The position numbers and the translations under genes were made by a program. A model generated the notes under the pieces. That model saw only the letters and a list, made by a program, of their open reading frames with translations. It searched no databases and had not been told where the DNA came from. Positions 12,972 to 24,735 of a stretch of DNA of 64,000 nt are shown here, piece after piece. How positions within the stretch are numbered: the stretch's first letter is position 1; each line of letters starts with the position of its first letter. Source of the DNA: Macrocystis pyrifera (Eukaryota; Sar; Phaeophyceae; Laminariales; Laminariaceae); assembly GCA_031763025.1 (NCBI GenBank), contig JASSKH010000024.1:5981387-6045386 (forward strand), given 5' to 3'.

Positions 12972-13163
12972 GTAGGATACAGCTCACCCTTCATGTGAGT
13001 CGCCGAGCATTTCACGGCGCTTCGCGCTTGGTGCAAGCAATGTCTGCCTGGTGGGTAAAAACCTGGCGTGCTCCGTCCCGGCACTGTAGGAGATGCGAGG
13101 GCCGATGGTAACATACAACAAGACTATACGGCCATGCATTACAGTATAAGTACGCCCCCCCCC
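12972..13163 (+). mobile_element. Family L element, 5'-truncated
   Basis: From AGTAGGATACAGCTCACCC to AGTATAAGTACG plus a 10-nt C run. The preceding motif GCCAATCCGCCGGAGGAT (12925-12942) recurs inverted near 39828. Confidence 0.75.
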
Positions 13164-13788
13164 CTCCGGCCTGCAGACGTGGGTGGCGCACTACCCCCGG
13201 GCCTATGTATTAGGGCTTCGCCTCGCCTACTCGTGTCGACCCCTCTCCCTGCAGCACTGGCTGCCTGCGACTCCCTCCCAGATCCTCTCGGACGGCCTCG
13301 TCTACCCCTTGCGACCGATCCTCCCCCTCCCTCGCTGCTACTTGATAGGTGCAGACACTGCCACCCCGGGTGTTTTTTCGGAGGGTTCCGGGCTGTCCCG
13401 TAACAACAGACTATGTGGTGATACCAGTAAAGCTTCTGTAGCTCGGGTGGCACACCGTGCGCACTTTCTTGCATATGTTGGTGTCAGCGTCGAATGAATC
13501 ACTTGATTAGTTTTCCGGCGGGGAGGGGGACAGGGGGGGCAAACCAAGCACAGAGGGGGGAGGTAGCGAGAGGGTGGTGTAGAAGCGGACGCGAACAAGT
13601 GGTGGAGGGGGGCGAGAAGGGAGAGCGGAGAGCAACCAAGAAGCGGGGGCAGAGGAGTCGTGAAGAACCGCGGCGGGCCTAGGCTATCTAACGGCGAGGA
13701 GGCAGCTGGAAGACCCCCCAGGGCGCTGGGGAGGGGGGCCGGGAACGGGACGCCCCCCCGCGCCTTCGTGGACGATACTTGAGGAGAG

Positions 13789-14532
13789 GTGGAGTGCGGC
13801 GTTGTCGTGTACCGCTCCAGCTTAGGCACCGGGCGGTACGCTTTCCATGTGCAAGGGAAACGGCGCCACATGCTACACGCTCGTTGTATGGCTAAGGCCC
13901 TCGCGAGAGGCGGGGCTCGGCACCACTTCGCCACCCAGCAGTCAATTGCGGGGCTCAGTGCTCGAGATGGGGCGCATGGCATTCAGGGGTCCAAGGGGAC
14001 CCAGGTTTTCAAAATCAGGCCGCGCGGATGGAAGGGGGGACCCACAGGCGAATCGGTCCTGCACAGTCAGAGGCTTTAGTACGTGCGGGGGACCAGAACA
14101 GCCTGGGTGTACAGCCGGTCACACCACTCGATGCCGTTTACTTGGATGAAATACCTGCGGCAACGTTTCGCGGCCGGTAAAAACGTGCGGTCGCAGTTGG
14201 CTGGCGCACACGCGCGCCTGGGCGTTCGCGTCCTTGGCACCATCACTCGTGCCATGGGAGAGCACCGGCCGGATCGGGACTTGGCGACACCCGACTCGCT
14301 CCCGTCGGAGATTAAGCTTTGGTCTTCACTCACTGGATGGCTAGACCAACAGGCGACAGAGGTTCGCGTTGGTGGAGAGCGGCGACTGGTCTCCCTCCTG
14401 CTCCCGTGGCTGATGGAACACACGAGGCGAGGGCAATCGAGGCAACGGAATGCCGCCCAGGATGCTTCGGAGGTGACGAAGCTCGAACGGGCGTCGTTGT
14501 CGTTTCGTCACGCGGGAATTGTGAAAGTATAG
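13789..14532 (+). pseudogene. GC-rich coding-like stretch, unrecognised
   Basis: Two adjacent plus-strand reading frames (13789-14079 and 14083-14532) are separated by a TAG near 14077 and give about 245 residues of ordinary composition, including LPSEIKLWSSLTGWLDQQA. Lying 0.6 kb upstream of the LINE RT, it may be a decayed upstream part of a retroelement. I recognise no domain. The overlapping minus-strand frame is Pro/Ser-rich and less protein-like. Confidence 0.3.
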
Positions 14533-14617
14533 CAGCACCCGTCTGGCAGAGCTTCCTTACGCAGGCAACGAGGGTACGTGAACCGGACTGGTGGCCTTGT
14601 TCATAGATATATATAGG

Positions 14618-14731
14618 ATGAACCACTGAGCTGAACAGCCAGCGCTGACTGCTTAGGTCAGTGGTTATCCTTTATAAACGAATACGCTGACTGCTTAGCT
14701 CAGTGGTTCACCCTTTACAAACGAAATTTGG
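14618..14731. repeat. tRNA-like 5' half repeats
   Basis: GACTGCTTAG(G/C)TCAGTGGTT occurs twice in direct orientation (14648 and 14691), each followed by CCTTTA(T/C)AAACGAA. The inverse GAACCACTGAGCT is at 14619. TAGCTCAGTGG is A-box-like; no 3' half or acceptor stem follows. Confidence 0.55.
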
Positions 14732-14744
14732 CCAGGCGAGTGGC

Positions 14745-14937
14745 CACGCGCGAAGCACCGTGAGGTGTTCTATGAATCGCATGAAGGGTGAGCTGCACCC
14801 TAAGAACCGCCTTTGAGACGTATTTTCTTGCGTATGGATGTCATCGTCAGTGAATTGATTTATTTTCTGGTATGACCACCTCTAGAGACATCAATGGGTT
14901 CTCTATGTAACTTCCTCGTCGGTGCCTTACCATATAC
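14745..14937 (-). mobile_element. Family L fragment lacking the C end
   Basis: CGCGAAGCACCGTGAGGTG, GAAGGGTGAGCTGCACCCT and GACCACCTCTAGAGACATCA match the inverse of the long copies. It sits between the coding-like stretch and the LINE. Confidence 0.7.
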
Positions 14938-15162
14938 GTCCGCAGAACACACCGCGGTTCGCGCGACCGCGTCGGCTGCAGCGCTCGCGAGCGCGATGCT
15001 CTCCCGTGAACCCCAGGGGGTGAGTACGCCACCCAGTTGCTCTCCGACGTTTCGAGCTCCCGCAGCACCCTATCGGGCCGGGCCTCGGAAACGACGGCCA
15101 ACGATTCGCGCACGTGCAGCCCACCATCCATACCGAAAGATCGGGCGAGAAGAATTCGGTCG

Positions 15163-17687
15163 GGGCATGACAGTTTTCTGGCGGAGAATCGTCGACGAGC
15201 CGGACGCGTTCCCGCCGGACTTCTGGCAGCTTTTATTTGCAGTCGAGCCCCACTATGTTGGGGGGGAAAGTGTGGGCGGGTTTGCGTAGACATGGCATGG
15301 AGGAGGCTCGTTACCGCAGGGGCTACCACTATGCGAGAGTGACGGCCGCGGGCATAGGACGCTAATCGAGATGGAAGGCAGTTTGGGTTCGCGGTACCCA
15401 GAGGAGAGGAACATGCGCGACTAAAAGCACGAACGTTAAACAAGACGGGCAACTGGCTCGTTTTCGCCGACTGCTCAACGCCTTCAACACGGTGAAAAGG
15501 ACGGCGGTGCTTGTGGAAGTGGCCAATTTCGTGCCGTGCCAGCGCTCGCGCCGTCCGTTGCCGAATGCTATGGTACAAGTCGCGCTGACATTTTTCTGGG
15601 TGGGCTCCGGGGAGATCACAGGACGGTCTCTAGCTCCAGCGGTGTCCAGCAGGGGAACCCTATCGGGCAGGCAACACCATTCCTCGCGTTGTGACCGGGA
15701 CTGAAGCGATTCAGAGAAGAGTTCGACGGAGAAGGAGCGAAGCTTTCGCATACATGGAAGATATACCTCTCGGCCGTATGGGGGTCACGGCCAACGCGAG
15801 TAGAATTGTTGCTTTCCTCCGGCGCCAGCTAAACGACGTCAGCATCGTTGTCAACCACGCCCAGATCGTGGCGCCACCACCGAAAGGTCACGCCTCGAAG
15901 TCAGAAGCTATTTTGCTCCTTAACAGCGTCGACGTCCGCATTGCTGAAGGAGGAGGGGTGACTGTGTGGTTGGTGTCCCCCAATCGGTGCGGAGAAATAC
16001 GAGCTGGGGCGACCAATGGGGGTAGTAGACAAGGATGGACGCGCCGACCGCCTTGCGTGCTGCCTCGCTATCCTGCCGGACAAGCGAGCTGCGGTCCTCA
16101 TCGCCATCGAATCCCTCGGACAGAGGCATCTCGAAAGGGCTCCGGACACGGGGCTGTCCCTCGAAGCATGTAGGAGGGCATTCAAGGGGGCGCAATAGGC
16201 GTACGAGAAATTCCCGGAGCTACCGGAAGGGGCGGAGACACAGGCGTTTTGCCAGGAGGGTTGCCCGGATAATAGACTGACATCGCAAACCTCACCAGCA
16301 AGCCATATCATGCCTTTCTACGGGGGCGGGAGGCGGAGGGGCTAAGGCTGCCATCGACGGGAGCGAGGCGAACGCCTGCCTCTATCGGGAGCAGGGTTGG
16401 GACCCTACCGGAGGCTCTGGCAGACCTCATTGGCCCGTTAGGAGACCGAGTGAGGAGGGGGTTCCCTGAATCGAGCATAACCACTCAGCTCGCAGGTAGC
16501 TTGCGGGAGGCATTCGAGGCACATGGGGGGGGCACGAAGGAAGCGATGGCAAGAGCATCGTCTCTAAATCTTGGTTGGAATGGGGTCTCGGCATAGAGGA
16601 GGACGCCGTCCCAAGACCCCCAGAAGTCGACATGCTGACGGCACACGACACGGTCACTGCTGACTCCCGGAAAGCCCAAGGGAAATTGGGCAAGCTCGTC
16701 AACCGGAGCCGTCACGTCGCGCACACAGATTCTCTGGGCCAGGATGAGACGGCACATCCACCGATACCAGGCAACCGGCTAGGGGGGATGTGGGCAAGCT
16801 CCTTGTCCAAGACTCGTTACAGGAGTTTCCTAGAGGCTGGAGCTACCCCCTTTCTTCAGGCGCGGCCGGAATGGCTCCGCGTCACAACCCCAAGGGTCAG
16901 AGTTCACGGGGATTGGAAGGCGTTTCATGGGGCTTGAGGAACACGTCGTAGTGAGGTGTACCCCTCCTGCGATGCAGTCGACGTGAACACGCGACACGCA
17001 CGCATCTTCTGTCACAGAGCAAGAGAGCAAATGAACTAGGTCCGGCCGCGTCTCCGCGCGATTTCCCGCACGCTCAAGCAACTTGGGAGTAGTCATCGCC
17101 AAGTTGGCAGCGGGGTGCATTTCGCGGTGGACAGGAACCTGAGGATGGAGTTGGCAGGAGGAGAGGCGATTTGCGGGACGCTTCGGATGGGGAATACCGG
17201 AACAAGGTGATACTACCGGACGTCACCCACGCAGACCCGCAAGCGCAGGTACACCTGCCAGGAGGCAGCGCTGACTACGATGGGCTAGCTGTCTTTACCT
17301 CCGAGGCGGGCAAGCGCCAACACTACGCTGGTCCGGGACATGTATGTGTCCTGTGACGGCGGAGCCACAAACTTGCCACTTTCGCGGTGGAAACCTTTGG
17401 GCGCCTCGGGGTACGTGGAGGGTAGCGACTTCATCGACCAGCTGGCAGCGAGCATCGTGGGGGGAAAGGATGGAGGAACAATGGCGAGGAAAGGGGGGTG
17501 GTGAATAAATAACGCCTGCTGCAAGTCATGTCGGTGACCACACAGGTCGCCATTTCGCGGAGAGGGTCCCGCTTCAAGCTCTAGCTTGGAGATCGCCAGG
17601 AAGCAAGGAGGAGCCGGGGGGGAGGGGGGGGGGGGGTGACAGACCCACAGCCATGTGTCGTGTGGATGGAGCCGGGACCCGACTTAG
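15163..17687 (+). pseudogene. Non-LTR retrotransposon polyprotein (reverse transcriptase plus endonuclease-like tail), decayed
   Basis: Successive frames read as one RT protein. FWRRIVDEPDAF starts near 15170. The RT motif A region ADCS-NAFNTV is at 15466-15497 with one base lost inside it. SSSGVQQGNPIG is at 15632-15667. The catalytic box reads YMED at 15751-15762, where Y-x-D-D is expected. A frameshift near 16010 leads into ADRLACCLAILPDK, then an in-frame TAG at 16196 where Trp is likely. A C-terminal knuckle C-x8-H-x4-C is at 16968-17012, followed by DVTHADP at 17219-17239 and a final GWSRDPT stop at 17685. The order RT, CCHC, then a PD/DV motif fits restriction-like-endonuclease LINEs; that subclass is inference. 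Multiple stops and shifts make it non-functional. Confidence 0.85.
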
Positions 17688-17984
17688 GAGTCTTCAAGAG
17701 TAGAAGGTAGATGAGCAAGAAAGGAGAAGGAAGAAGTAAGGGAAGCAGGTGGAGTAAGTCGATGTAAAGCCGGAAGTAGATGCAGAATGGAGTTAGACTA
17801 TGTGCATAGGTTTCTTTGTGTTGTTTTCCTTGGTTTTCTTCTTTCTGGAGGTGTTATATGAGTGATCACGGTTGAAGCTCATCCTGCGCGTTGTCCGATG
17901 GAAAACATAGCAGTAGTGATATATTATCAATACGCTTTCAGTATAATACCACGTGGTCATAGCACAGCACCACCTCTCCCCTCC

Positions 17985-18330
17985 GCTCCCTCCCTCCCTC
18001 CCTCCCCCTCGCTTCTCGTTTTTCACTTTTCTGCTTTTTCCATCCCTTCTATGATCTTCGCCCTACTTCTCCAGCTCCCTTCCATTCCTAAGTCAAACCC
18101 GGGGTCACATAGCAGGCACTCCCCCCCCCGCCCCCCCCCCCGCTTCTACGGCCGTGCGCGCCCTCCTTTCTATCTCGAGAAGAGTTCAGCATTTTCTTCC
18201 CTCGTTCGACTCTCGTCGAATCGTGCATACACACGCTCGTATTAGTAGGCGCGCGCCCGTCGTATCTGCTATTAATAGTCAATTTTTTGCATAATCGGAA
18301 AAAAAGCCCCCTTGGCGGGATTCGATTTCA
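17985..18330 (-). mobile_element. Family D-related element
   Basis: A CT-rich end, CCGGGGTCACATAGCAGGC, two C runs, TCTCGAGAAGAGTTCAGC and TCGACTCTCGTCGAATCG, with a B-box-like GGATTCGATTTCATG near 18320. Confidence 0.6.
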
Positions 18331-18356
18331 TGCAAACGACTTTTAAGGCAGTATAA

Positions 18357-18466
18357 TATTACGGGGGTCCATAATTAATGGGACCAAATTTTGTTAGAAA
18401 AAATAGGTAAATATATAGGTTTTTATGTATGCCATAGGTCCTCTTAACTATGGACCCCCGTAATAG
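18357..18466 (+). mobile_element. Family A MITE
   Basis: Family definition: about 108 bp, TTACGGGGG(A/T)CCATAGT at the left and its inverted complement at the right. The asymmetric AT-rich core contains TTGTTAGTAAAAATAGG, used here to set orientation. TA flanks both ends. No ORF. This copy is complete, with the TCCATA(A/G)TTAA arm variant on both sides. Confidence 0.9.
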
Positions 18467-18759
18467 TACTCGTGGTCACAAGGTTCAAATAAAATAAAAC
18501 ACGCCATTACGGGCGGACACATGTCGTACTCAGGACGAAAATATGGCAGGTAAACATGTACCCACTCTGTCCCCAAAATAGAAAACCCGCTTGCTATTCT
18601 ACAAGAAAAGGTCATTACATTTAGGGACAGTGTGAGGGGGATACCGATACAGCAGTCCACCGGGGCGACCGTTAGTGTACCTGTGATCATATACGAGAGG
18701 TATCGTATGTATGTATGTATGTATGTATGTACCAGGTATGTATGTACAAGGCGCTTCGC

Positions 18760-18800
18760 TCCGCGGGCGGCCTACGCCGCCCGCTACGCTCGCTCAGGAA
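18760..18800. repeat. GC-rich hairpin
   Basis: GGGCGGCCTACGCCGCCC is a 6-bp-stem hairpin flanked by CGCTTCGCTC and GCTACGCTCGCTC. A related CGGGCGGTTTTCCGCTACGC is at 18960. Confidence 0.6.
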
Positions 18801-18989
18801 GGAAACATCAAATTATGCGAAGCGGACAGAGGTCCATGATTGAATATTGTTTTTTTATGGCCCCTGTAGTTAGCTGCAAACTGGCGACTTGATAATGCCA
18901 AGAGTCCCGCCGCCATGCTTAAGGAGAAAACAGCTCGGACGACACATATGCTTCGCGTCGCGGGCGGTTTTCCGCTACGCTCGCTCACA

Positions 18990-19900
18990 CGTCGTACATA
19001 CGTACATACCCCAGGTAGGGTACTTATTTTCTTCTTTCAATATGCTCTGTGTCTGTGTACTCGTCGTATGTACGAAAGATAAAGCACAGAACGGCACAGC
19101 AACACAGCAAAAGCAATGAAAATGAAACCGAAAAATTCTAAAAGAAATAAAATCCCCGTCCCCTTTCGTGTAATAATTTACTACCTGAGTGGAACACCTT
19201 ACACCAGTCAAAAAAAGAAAAAAATGAAGAAAAGAAAAAATCTTACAGCAGAGCTTCTGTCTCAGCCTCGTACGCCGCCCGCCCCTCTCGCGACCATCTC
19301 GCCACCGATTCAGTCCGGGTAAAGCTTCGCTCCCTCTCTTGCACAGTGAGCCCCGTCGCCCGCCTCGCGTGAAGCCCGGTGTTCACCGTGGACCTCGACG
19401 CAAGCTCGACAATGTTTGTGCTCATTCGGGGTACCTCCCTCTTGTGACTCTCGGCCCGGTCGCAAAAATAAGCACCGCTTGAATATTATCTTACAATCCC
19501 GAACGACCCTTAAATACTCGTACGTACTCTATCCAAAATCACAAATGGAGGCCATACAGGCCAATTGATGCATCCCTCGTGTCTCGAGGCACACGCGACG
19601 CCTAGGCACGAAAGCGGCGACCGCGCTCCTTGCAACTCCCCCTCTACTGGCCAGCATCCGCTGACACCCGCGACGGTGCCGGGTTCGCCCGCGCAACCGT
19701 GCTCGGAGTACACGCACGCACACGAAACGAAAGAAGAAAAAAGGAAAGAAGGACTGAAAGTACGACGAGAAATGAATGGAGAAAACAAAGACTCGCTGGA
19801 ACGGTCCGGCAAGTAATAAACGGAGGCGATTCCCAAGTGGGAGCTCTGAGAGGCCAGGGATGTACCAACCGAGCACGCTCAGAGATCGAGATCTAAGTAA
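18990..19900 (+). repeat. Family Q repeat, about 0.9 kb
   Basis: Matches the inverse of 63140-64000 along its whole length, including TAGGGTACTTATTTTCT, CCTCGTACGCCGCCCGC, TCGCCCGCCTCGCGTGAAGC, GAGTACACGCACGCAC and GTGGGAGCTCTGAGAGGCC. A short frame (WYIPGLSELPLG, minus strand) is kept in both copies; I cannot say whether it is coding. Confidence 0.8.
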
Positions 19901-20611
19901 GTATATCTATGTCTTGTCCATGTGCATAATAAATCGGTTTTTATTTTTATTTTTTTTTTATAAGAAACTAAGAAAGCACGTCAGCTGTGAGTTCAACCGA
20001 TCGGCAGATCGGTCGATACTCAACTTTGCAAGCTGCGTGAACCGCGCGCGTTTTCCATTATTTCCCTCGCGATTGACTACTGGCCAGAGACTCCCCTAGA
20101 TGCCACCAGGGTCGACGAGACGATAATACTTACAGCTGGTTCGACTTCCAATTGATTTCGGCCAGTACCATTTCGCGCACTGAAACAGCAGATCGACACG
20201 TGAGGGCCGGGGTACGCAAGACAGTCGAAAGTTGGTTTACAGCAGTTCACACGTGACATTTTGTGTTTTTGTTTTTTTGTTTCTCCTTTTGGTTTTATTA
20301 TTCTTTTTCGTTCGGAGAATGTTTCTGATGAGTGACCAACGTTGAAGCCCATCCTGCGCATTCGTTTGTTGTCGGATGGCAAGACTCAAAACGACAACAA
20401 CGTGATATCATCAACGTACAGCTATGTATGGCAATATACGAGCTGACGCCGTCTGCTCTCTCCCCCGTGTTCGTCAGTACATATCCTACTGTGCTGTAGA
20501 GTTTCAGTCGTAGTCTTGATGTATATTGTGTCCTGTTTCTTCGAGGGTTTCTCGTCATATACATTGGCGATTGAAACTCACCCTCGCCCTTTCTTCAGTA
20601 CTGAACCGCTA

Positions 20612-20719
20612 ATTACGGGGGTCCATAGTTAACAGGACCTGTGGTGTACATAAAAACCTATATATTTTCCTATTTTTACTAACAAAATTTGGTCCCGTTA
20701 ACTATGGACCCCTGTAATA
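20612..20719 (-). mobile_element. Family A MITE
   Basis: Complete copy with the GTCCATAGTTAAC arm variant on both sides and a reverse core. Confidence 0.9.
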
Positions 20720-20751
20720 AGTAAGGCACTGCACATAAAAATAAACCTGAT

Positions 20752-20796
20752 TCTACTTCCAAGTGAATTGTCCCCAAAACCGGAATGCAGCCGGAC
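20752..20796. repeat. Family B foldback, half copy
   Basis: Right half only: CTTCCAAGTGAATTGTCCCC and AAAACCGGAATGCAGCC. Confidence 0.55.
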
Positions 20797-21648
20797 AGGG
20801 GTGTAAATCATAAATCATGAACAACAGAAAAAAACAGCAGTACAGTATATACCCTCAGAATATACCATCGAAAAATAGTCCAATCATAATTGCTACGTAG
20901 TTTAGCCCAGGTAGGTTCGTACTACTGTTAATACAGCAGTAGTACCTGGTAGTATTTATTACCAGGTACCTGGTATGCACTTTTATTTATCATCCATCGA
21001 TGCACTCTGTAGAAGTCTTTTTTTGTGGCCACTGCTCCTGCTGCTTCTTGCCGTTCATTGCGTTCATTCGTTGTTTGTTGTTGCTGCTTGCTGATTGCTA
21101 TGTACGACCGTAGAAATAGGCACACATGAGAGGTACAAAAAACCAAAATAGTTGCGAGAGACAGCGTCGTGAACAAACAATTGTTAACGACAGCTCACAA
21201 AATAATGTTCATGAAAAAAAGAACCAAGAATCAACATTTATATAAAAGTATCATGGACCAATTACAGCATACCAAGGAGGGTACATCTACCTCTATGCAT
21301 AAATACGGCAGCTGTATACCCCCCGAATGAAAACGAGTCGCTTGTTCGTTTGCTGTACGATACCTTCATTATTTACGTAATATTAATTAACAACAGCTTA
21401 CCGCTTGTGAAGAGAAATTGCGAATCAAAACGCGCACGCATCACCATACGACCAGCCAGATACAGGCAGTATACCTGGTACCACGTACCGGCATTTATTT
21501 ACGTAATATATTGCAGCACACCTACTGTGTGGTACCTTAAACATATTATTATATTGTACTTCAAGTGCCGTTGTAACAGCATATATACATGTATTTTGCA
21601 CGAATATTTAGTCCTCCCGACGACGCCAAATATTGGTTGAGAATCGAC

Positions 21649-21758
21649 TATTACGGGGGACCATAGTAAATAGGACCAAATATTGTGAGTAAAAATAGGG
21701 AATATATATAGGTTTTTGTGTGTATCGTAGGTCCTATTTACTACGGTCTCCCGTTATA
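21649..21758 (+). mobile_element. Family A MITE
   Basis: Complete copy; the right terminus is changed to CCCGTTATA. Confidence 0.88.
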
Positions 21759-22084
21759 CTTTTGGGAGACTTACGTACAGCAGTAATACCTAATTTATCC
21801 CATGTGTCTCCACCGGTGGCCACAGACTGGTCAACTTGCTGTCATTTACATGCCATCCATATATGTTAGGTTCCCGCATTCTCCCTCGAATATGCTTCGC
21901 CCACACTTTAGGGATCTACTGCATGGAGTTACGCAGCGTGGGACACTTTTTTTTTTCGGTACTGAAAGGATTCGTTTCATAAAACTTGAAGAAAAATTTG
22001 TTTACCACCTTCACTTTCCATCTTATTTAGTGTGAAGATCAAGGTCGAAGCAGTACCACCATAAATAACATTAACTCGTACCAG

Positions 22085-22386
22085 GTAGGAGGTTTTACCC
22101 TCAGCGATCTTTTTCTGGACAAGCCGTGGTCACAAGTGTCGTCCCTTTCCCCCCCCCCCCCCCCCGGCACGTGCCTTCATTTTGGTCGAGAATAGCGTTC
22201 AGCATTCCCACTGCTGGTCGATTTTCATCGAATATTGCTAGCTCACGCTTTCGCGCTTTCCGCTACTAATACGAATCGATTTTTTATGCAACAAAAAGTC
22301 CTTACGAGTGCTCGCATGCAGTCAGTGAGACTTGAACCCACGAACTTGATCCTGGTAGGCACGCGGACGACCCAGCGAGCCACCGG
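22085..22386 (-). mobile_element. Family D SINE
   Basis: Same order as the 51-kb copy: GTAGGAGGTTTTACCCT, a 17-nt C run at 22149-22165, the B box as GAGACTTGAACCCACG and the A box as AGCGAGCCACCGG (plus-strand reading). Confidence 0.8.
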
Positions 22387-22418
22387 GGACGCCGGCTAAT
22401 ATTATACCAGCGTAGGCT

Positions 22419-22532
22419 GTTACGGGGGGGGGGCATAGTAAATAGGACCTAATATTGTTAGTAAAAATATGGAAATATATGGGTGTTTGTGTGTACCGTA
22501 GGTCCAATTAACTAATATGGTCCCCCGTAATA
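22419..22532 (+). mobile_element. Family A MITE
   Basis: Complete but divergent: the left G run is expanded and the right arm is AATTAACTAATATGG. It lies 34 bp beyond the D SINE at 22085-22385. Confidence 0.82.
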
Positions 22533-23109
22533 CCACTCTGGACGGAAATGCAAGGACCTTTGGGGGTATACATGTGAAATATCAAGCGGACCTTACATTC
22601 TCGTCCAGAGTAGGTAATACATATTGCAAACCGTGCCCGGTATTACTCTGGGCTACCTGATGTTGCTAAGGCTTAGATTGGGTATATCGGGGGGCCGTTA
22701 TTGTGTGAGAGAGTTGTGTTTCAAGATTTTTCAGATTTTCTCGATTTGTGATCGCGGTGAAATTTGTATCAAGATGCGGAGGCATTCTGTCACGATTTTT
22801 TATACTTTAACAGAGGGACAGGCATTATTGGCATCTGGAAGGCTTACACGCAGCATTCACATACCATACGGTATATGTCTGGGAAGCGAATCACACGAAA
22901 ATCCGGAAGAAATTAGGGGGGAAAAAAAAAACACCCCGGAAAAACAAATTCGGGAAAACCTAGCAATAATTTAGGACTAAAAAAGGTCCTTCGATAATAA
23001 CGTAGCAATAACAAGCGGCCCTTATAAGTGGGGGCAAAATATGCAGCAAGCTGCCATAATACTGCACGCCGGCATCGCAAAGTATTACTACCAGGTGCTA
23101 TATATACTA

Positions 23110-23224
23110 CTACGTGGGGACATTGTAAATAGGACCAAATATTGTTAGTAAAAATAGGTACATATATAGGTTTTTGTGTGTACCGTTGGTCCTATTTACT
23201 ATTTACAGTTGGTCCCCCGTAATA
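23110..23224 (+). mobile_element. Family A MITE
   Basis: The left terminus is degraded (TACGTGGGGACATTG). The right arm carries a small internal duplication before GGTCCCCCGTAATA. Confidence 0.82.
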
Positions 23225-23236
23225 TTCTGCGGGAAC

Positions 23237-23351
23237 ACATTGATAGTATTCAGGACCAAATAAGTTTATTAATAGTAAAAATACTGGAATGTGTAGGTTT
23301 TTGTGCGTGCGACGGGTTCTGATTACTAGGCTTGCAGGTCCCCCGAAATAA
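23237..23351 (+). mobile_element. Family A MITE, strongly diverged
   Basis: It directly follows another copy and keeps AGGACCAAATAA, AATAGTAAAAATA, GTAGGTTTTTGTGCG and GGTCCCCCGAAATAA, so it is an old relic of the same element. Confidence 0.6.
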
Positions 23352-23489
23352 TATTATTATTACTAGGCTTGCCATCCGACAAATTGCAATGTGCAGCACG
23401 AGCTTGAACGTTGATCACCCAAAACATTCCTGAAAGAAGAAATCCCGGGAAACAAAGGAATCCTATCCTATGCACAAGGCCTATATCTG

Positions 23490-23805
23490 CCTTCCATGTC
23501 TACTTCCTCCTGTGCTTTATCTACGATATACTCAGTTCGCTGTCTTTACTCCTTCCTCTCTCAGTATGTACTCTTTACGTTCTATTCTCAAATCCTAAGT
23601 CGCATCCAAGCTCCATCCCCACGACATCGGTGTGGGTCTGTCATCCTCCCTCCCCGTGTTCCTTCTCGATTCCTGTCGCACCGCTGAGCTGGACTTTGAA
23701 TCGCGACACCCTCCTCGAGATGGCGACCTGTCTGTGTAGTTACCGAGACGATTAGGAGTAGGCGTTCCTTCACCACACACTCCTTTCCTTCCCGTCTACC
23801 CACCG
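23490..23805 (-). pseudogene. Second copy of the non-LTR retrotransposon 3' end
   Basis: Read on the minus strand this matches the tail of the element at 17.49-17.79 kb. It has the VVKERLL.IVSVTTQ segment, a frameshift, then DRPTPMSWGWSLDAT and a stop at 23597-23595, compared with GWSRDPT and stop in the other copy. Similarity continues into a GAAG-rich 3' untranslated stretch. The copy is 5'-truncated, as LINE copies usually are. Confidence 0.75.
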
Positions 23806-24056
23806 TCCCCCCCCCCCCACGACACTAGCTGCTAGCTGGTCGATGAACTTTCTGCCCTCTACAAAAGCTTTCCACCGCTAAAGTGATTTATAATCAACAA
23901 AAATATTTAATATTTTCGTACTGAAAATAGAGCTAATTCTTTATTTTCCGAATTATGGCAGACGAAATTGCATGGCGTAATACATGCTCGAAACGTCAAC
24001 ATTCCGCAGATTGATATATATATATATACCAAGTATATATTCAAGTCACACACGGT

Positions 24057-24166
24057 TATTACGGGGGACCATAGTAAATGAGACCTACTGTACACACAAA
24101 AACCTATACATTTTCCTATTTTCACTAACAATATTTGGTCCCATTTACTGTGGTCCCCCGTAGTAG
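24057..24166 (-). mobile_element. Family A MITE
   Basis: Complete reverse copy with TTATTACGGGGGACC and GGTCCCCCGTAGTA ends. Confidence 0.88.
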
Positions 24167-24477
24167 ATATTGGGCGGGTTGCGGCTAGATCGGACACACG
24201 GCCGGGAAGCTTCCCACCTACAGCAGCGGAATGATATCCACATACTGCTTGCTGCCGCACGCAGCTGTGGTCGCACGGGTAGACACGCGGACGGAAGAGT
24301 ATATACATACCTTGTATAATCATTGCGCTTATTTTCGTTCGTCGCCAACGAAAAAATAATAATAATAACAAGAACGGAGCGGGGTTTTTTTTTTACGCTG
24401 GATATACTAGAGGAGGACGAGGAGGAGCCGGGCCTACTTTTTACACCGCCTTATTTGTAGGATAGATATTCCTCCCA

Positions 24478-24680
24478 ACCCTCTCGGGACTGCAGTCCCC
24501 TCTGGGAGCCAAATTACCTAGAAATTGACTATTACGGGGGTCCATAGTTAACGGGACTAAATTTTGTTAGTAAAAATAGGTAAATATGTAGTTTTTTATG
24601 TATACCATAGGTCCTATAAACTATGTACCCCCGTAATAGTTTGTCCCCAAAACGGGACTGCAGCTCCAAAAGGGGTTGTT
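24478..24680. repeat. Family B foldback hosting family A
   Basis: The left half 24478-24529 and right half 24640-24680 are contiguous B sequence once the A copy at 24530-24639 is removed. Confidence 0.85.
24530..24639 (+). mobile_element. Family A MITE nested in family B
   Basis: Inserted in the middle of a family B foldback. Removing it together with one TA restores the continuous B sequence GAAATTGAC-TA-GTTTGTCC. Confidence 0.9.
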
Positions 24681-24735
24681 AAACCGATTGCAGATTTCCT
24701 CTCTTGAAGCGGATGAAAACACCGGCGTAGACCCA

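Larger units (their letters stand above)
19901..22084. other. No gene seen; two A MITEs and a B half
   Basis: AT-rich DNA. ACCAGGTACCTGGT occurs at 20961-20974. Confidence 0.5.

Noticed and set aside
13338..13982. 214-codon Pro/Ser-rich minus-strand frame
   Set aside because: Antisense to a more protein-like plus-strand stretch and compositionally driven by high GC.
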